Shown in pieces: positions 8,082-8,357 of a stretch of DNA of 8,357 bases (positions are counted from its first letter, which is position 1; each line of letters opens with the position of its first letter). A program made the translations under genes and the position numbers. Origin of the DNA: Acetofilamentum sp. (GTDB taxonomy: Bacteria; Bacteroidota; Bacteroidia; Bacteroidales; JAFGUD01); the NCBI GenBank assembly GCA_020722645.1, contig DYKL01000140.1, forward strand, positions 1 to 8,357, given 5' to 3'. The notes beneath the pieces were generated by a model that was given only the letters and a program-made list of their open reading frames with translations, searched no databases and was not told where the DNA came from.

Positions 8082-8211
8082 ACCTTAAATCCGCAAGTCT
8101 TTTCGTAAGTGGTTGCAGGTGAAAACACCTGCAACATGTAGTTTGCACCAGTCAGGTGTTTTCACATGGCTGAATTTCAGATATATAAGTATGGACTTAC
8201 GGATTTAAGGT
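8082..8211. mobile_element. MITE/REP-like palindromic element with 18-base terminal inverted repeats
   Basis: ACCTTAAATCCGCAAGTC (8082-8099) and GACTTACGGATTTAAGGT (8194-8211) are inverted copies matching at 17 of 18 positions; the one mismatch is C8094 opposite A8199. The trinucleotide TAT flanks both sides (8079-8081 and 8212-8214) and could be a 3-base target duplication, though TAT is common in this DNA. The 130 bases hold no credible reading frame but contain further inverted repeats. Size, terminal repeats and lack of coding sequence fit a non-autonomous miniature element or REP-type palindrome; no transposase is present in the window. A structured RNA element of the rpsT 3' UTR is the alternative. 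Mobility is an inference from structure alone. Confidence 0.5.
8112..8165 (+). repeat. Nested inverted repeats giving two competing hairpins
   Basis: GTTGCAGGTG (8112-8121) and CACCTGCAAC (8126-8135) are perfect 10-base inverted copies around an AAAA loop. GTGAAAACACCTG (8119-8131) is also perfectly complementary to CAGGTGTTTTCAC (8153-8165). The second pairing uses bases of both arms and the loop of the first, so an RNA or single DNA strand can form one or the other but not both. In the second fold, CAA (8132-8134) and TTG (8143-8145) can extend the stem across a bulge. These repeats sit inside the outer inverted repeats at 8082-8211. Confidence 0.7.
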
Positions 8212-8225
8212 TATATATCTTAATT

Positions 8226-8249
8226 AAGTCGCTTTATGCGGCTTTTTTA
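8226..8249 (+). terminator. Rho-independent terminator downstream of rpsT
   Basis: AAGTCGC (8226-8232), loop TTTAT (8233-8237) and GCGGCTT (8238-8244) form a 7-bp stem with one G-U pair, followed directly by a T run to 8248. It is the only GC-rich hairpin with a T tract in the window. It probably ends the rpsT transcript about 160 bases after the stop codon, with the palindromic element lying in between. Read on the minus strand the hairpin is followed by TTAATTAA and not a T run, so it is a weaker terminator in that direction. Confidence 0.75.
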
Positions 8250-8357
8250 GTTTATACCCTACCCTTGCATTTTTTGTAAACAGATATTGAAAACCATAAA
8301 TTATTTTTAACGGAACTTACTTTTAAAAAGCGTGGATTTACAGGGCTTTGCTGCTGA
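8250..8357. other. Right-edge region without a confident gene
   Basis: Nothing firm is seen here on the plus strand: no start codon with a sustained frame and no promoter of the kind found upstream. On the minus strand two frames are open to the window edge, one to a TAA at 8307-8309 and one to a TAA at 8252-8254. Either could be the C-terminus of a convergent gene that starts beyond the window, but 16 to 34 codons without a recognised family are too few to call. Confidence 0.3.

Noticed and set aside
8082..8211. Integron attC site, tRNA or CRISPR repeat
   Set aside because: No core-site GTT/AAC layout with an integrase nearby, no cloverleaf with anticodon and acceptor stem, and no regularly spaced direct repeats.
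8311..8344. Second partial copy of the palindromic element (ACTTAC and GGATTTACAGG near the right edge)
   Set aside because: Only short words are shared with the right arm at 8193-8210, the spacing differs and the match is interrupted. Not enough to call a repeat copy.

Overview
The window is a compact, AT-rich, all-plus-strand stretch of chromosome that looks like it comes from the phylum Bacteroidota (Bacteroidetes). Four things point that way. The glutamyl-tRNA synthetase has the extra segment after its KLSKR motif that I associate with this phylum. One gene encodes an outer-membrane protein resembling the RemB/Wzi type. No gene start has a convincing Shine-Dalgarno sequence, only A-rich leaders. 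Two intergenic regions carry promoters of the TTG-N19/20-TAnnTTTG kind used by the Bacteroidota primary sigma factor. I cannot name the genus.

Layout. Positions 1-170 are AT-rich intergenic DNA with a degenerate GCAAATTA-type repeat and a good promoter just before the first gene. Five genes follow with gaps of only 50, 12, 29 and 8 bases: rsgA (ribosome-assembly GTPase, 171-1118), a putative outer-membrane beta-barrel protein (1169-2776), mqnC (radical SAM enzyme of futalosine-dependent menaquinone synthesis, 2789-3883), a 758-residue membrane sensor with dCache, HAMP, GAF and PAS regions but no output domain (3913-6189), and gltX (glutamyl-tRNA synthetase, 6198-7712). The spacing suggests one transcription unit mixing translation, respiratory quinone synthesis, envelope and sensing. 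rpsT (ribosomal protein S20, 7800-8069) follows an 87-base gap that holds its own well-formed promoter.

The non-coding tail from 8070 to the end is the least ordinary part. Between the rpsT stop and a clear Rho-independent terminator (8226-8249) lies a 130-base element with 18-base terminal inverted repeats (17 of 18 matching). It contains a perfect 10-bp hairpin and a competing perfect 13-bp pairing that cannot form at the same time. It looks like a small palindromic, MITE-like or REP-like insertion now transcribed as the rpsT 3' UTR. The last 100 bases show no confident gene, though a minus-strand gene may run in from the right edge.

Most of the window is housekeeping. I see no defence system, CRISPR array, transposase, integrase, tRNA or rRNA. 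The items most worth following are the palindromic element and the sensor that lacks an output domain.
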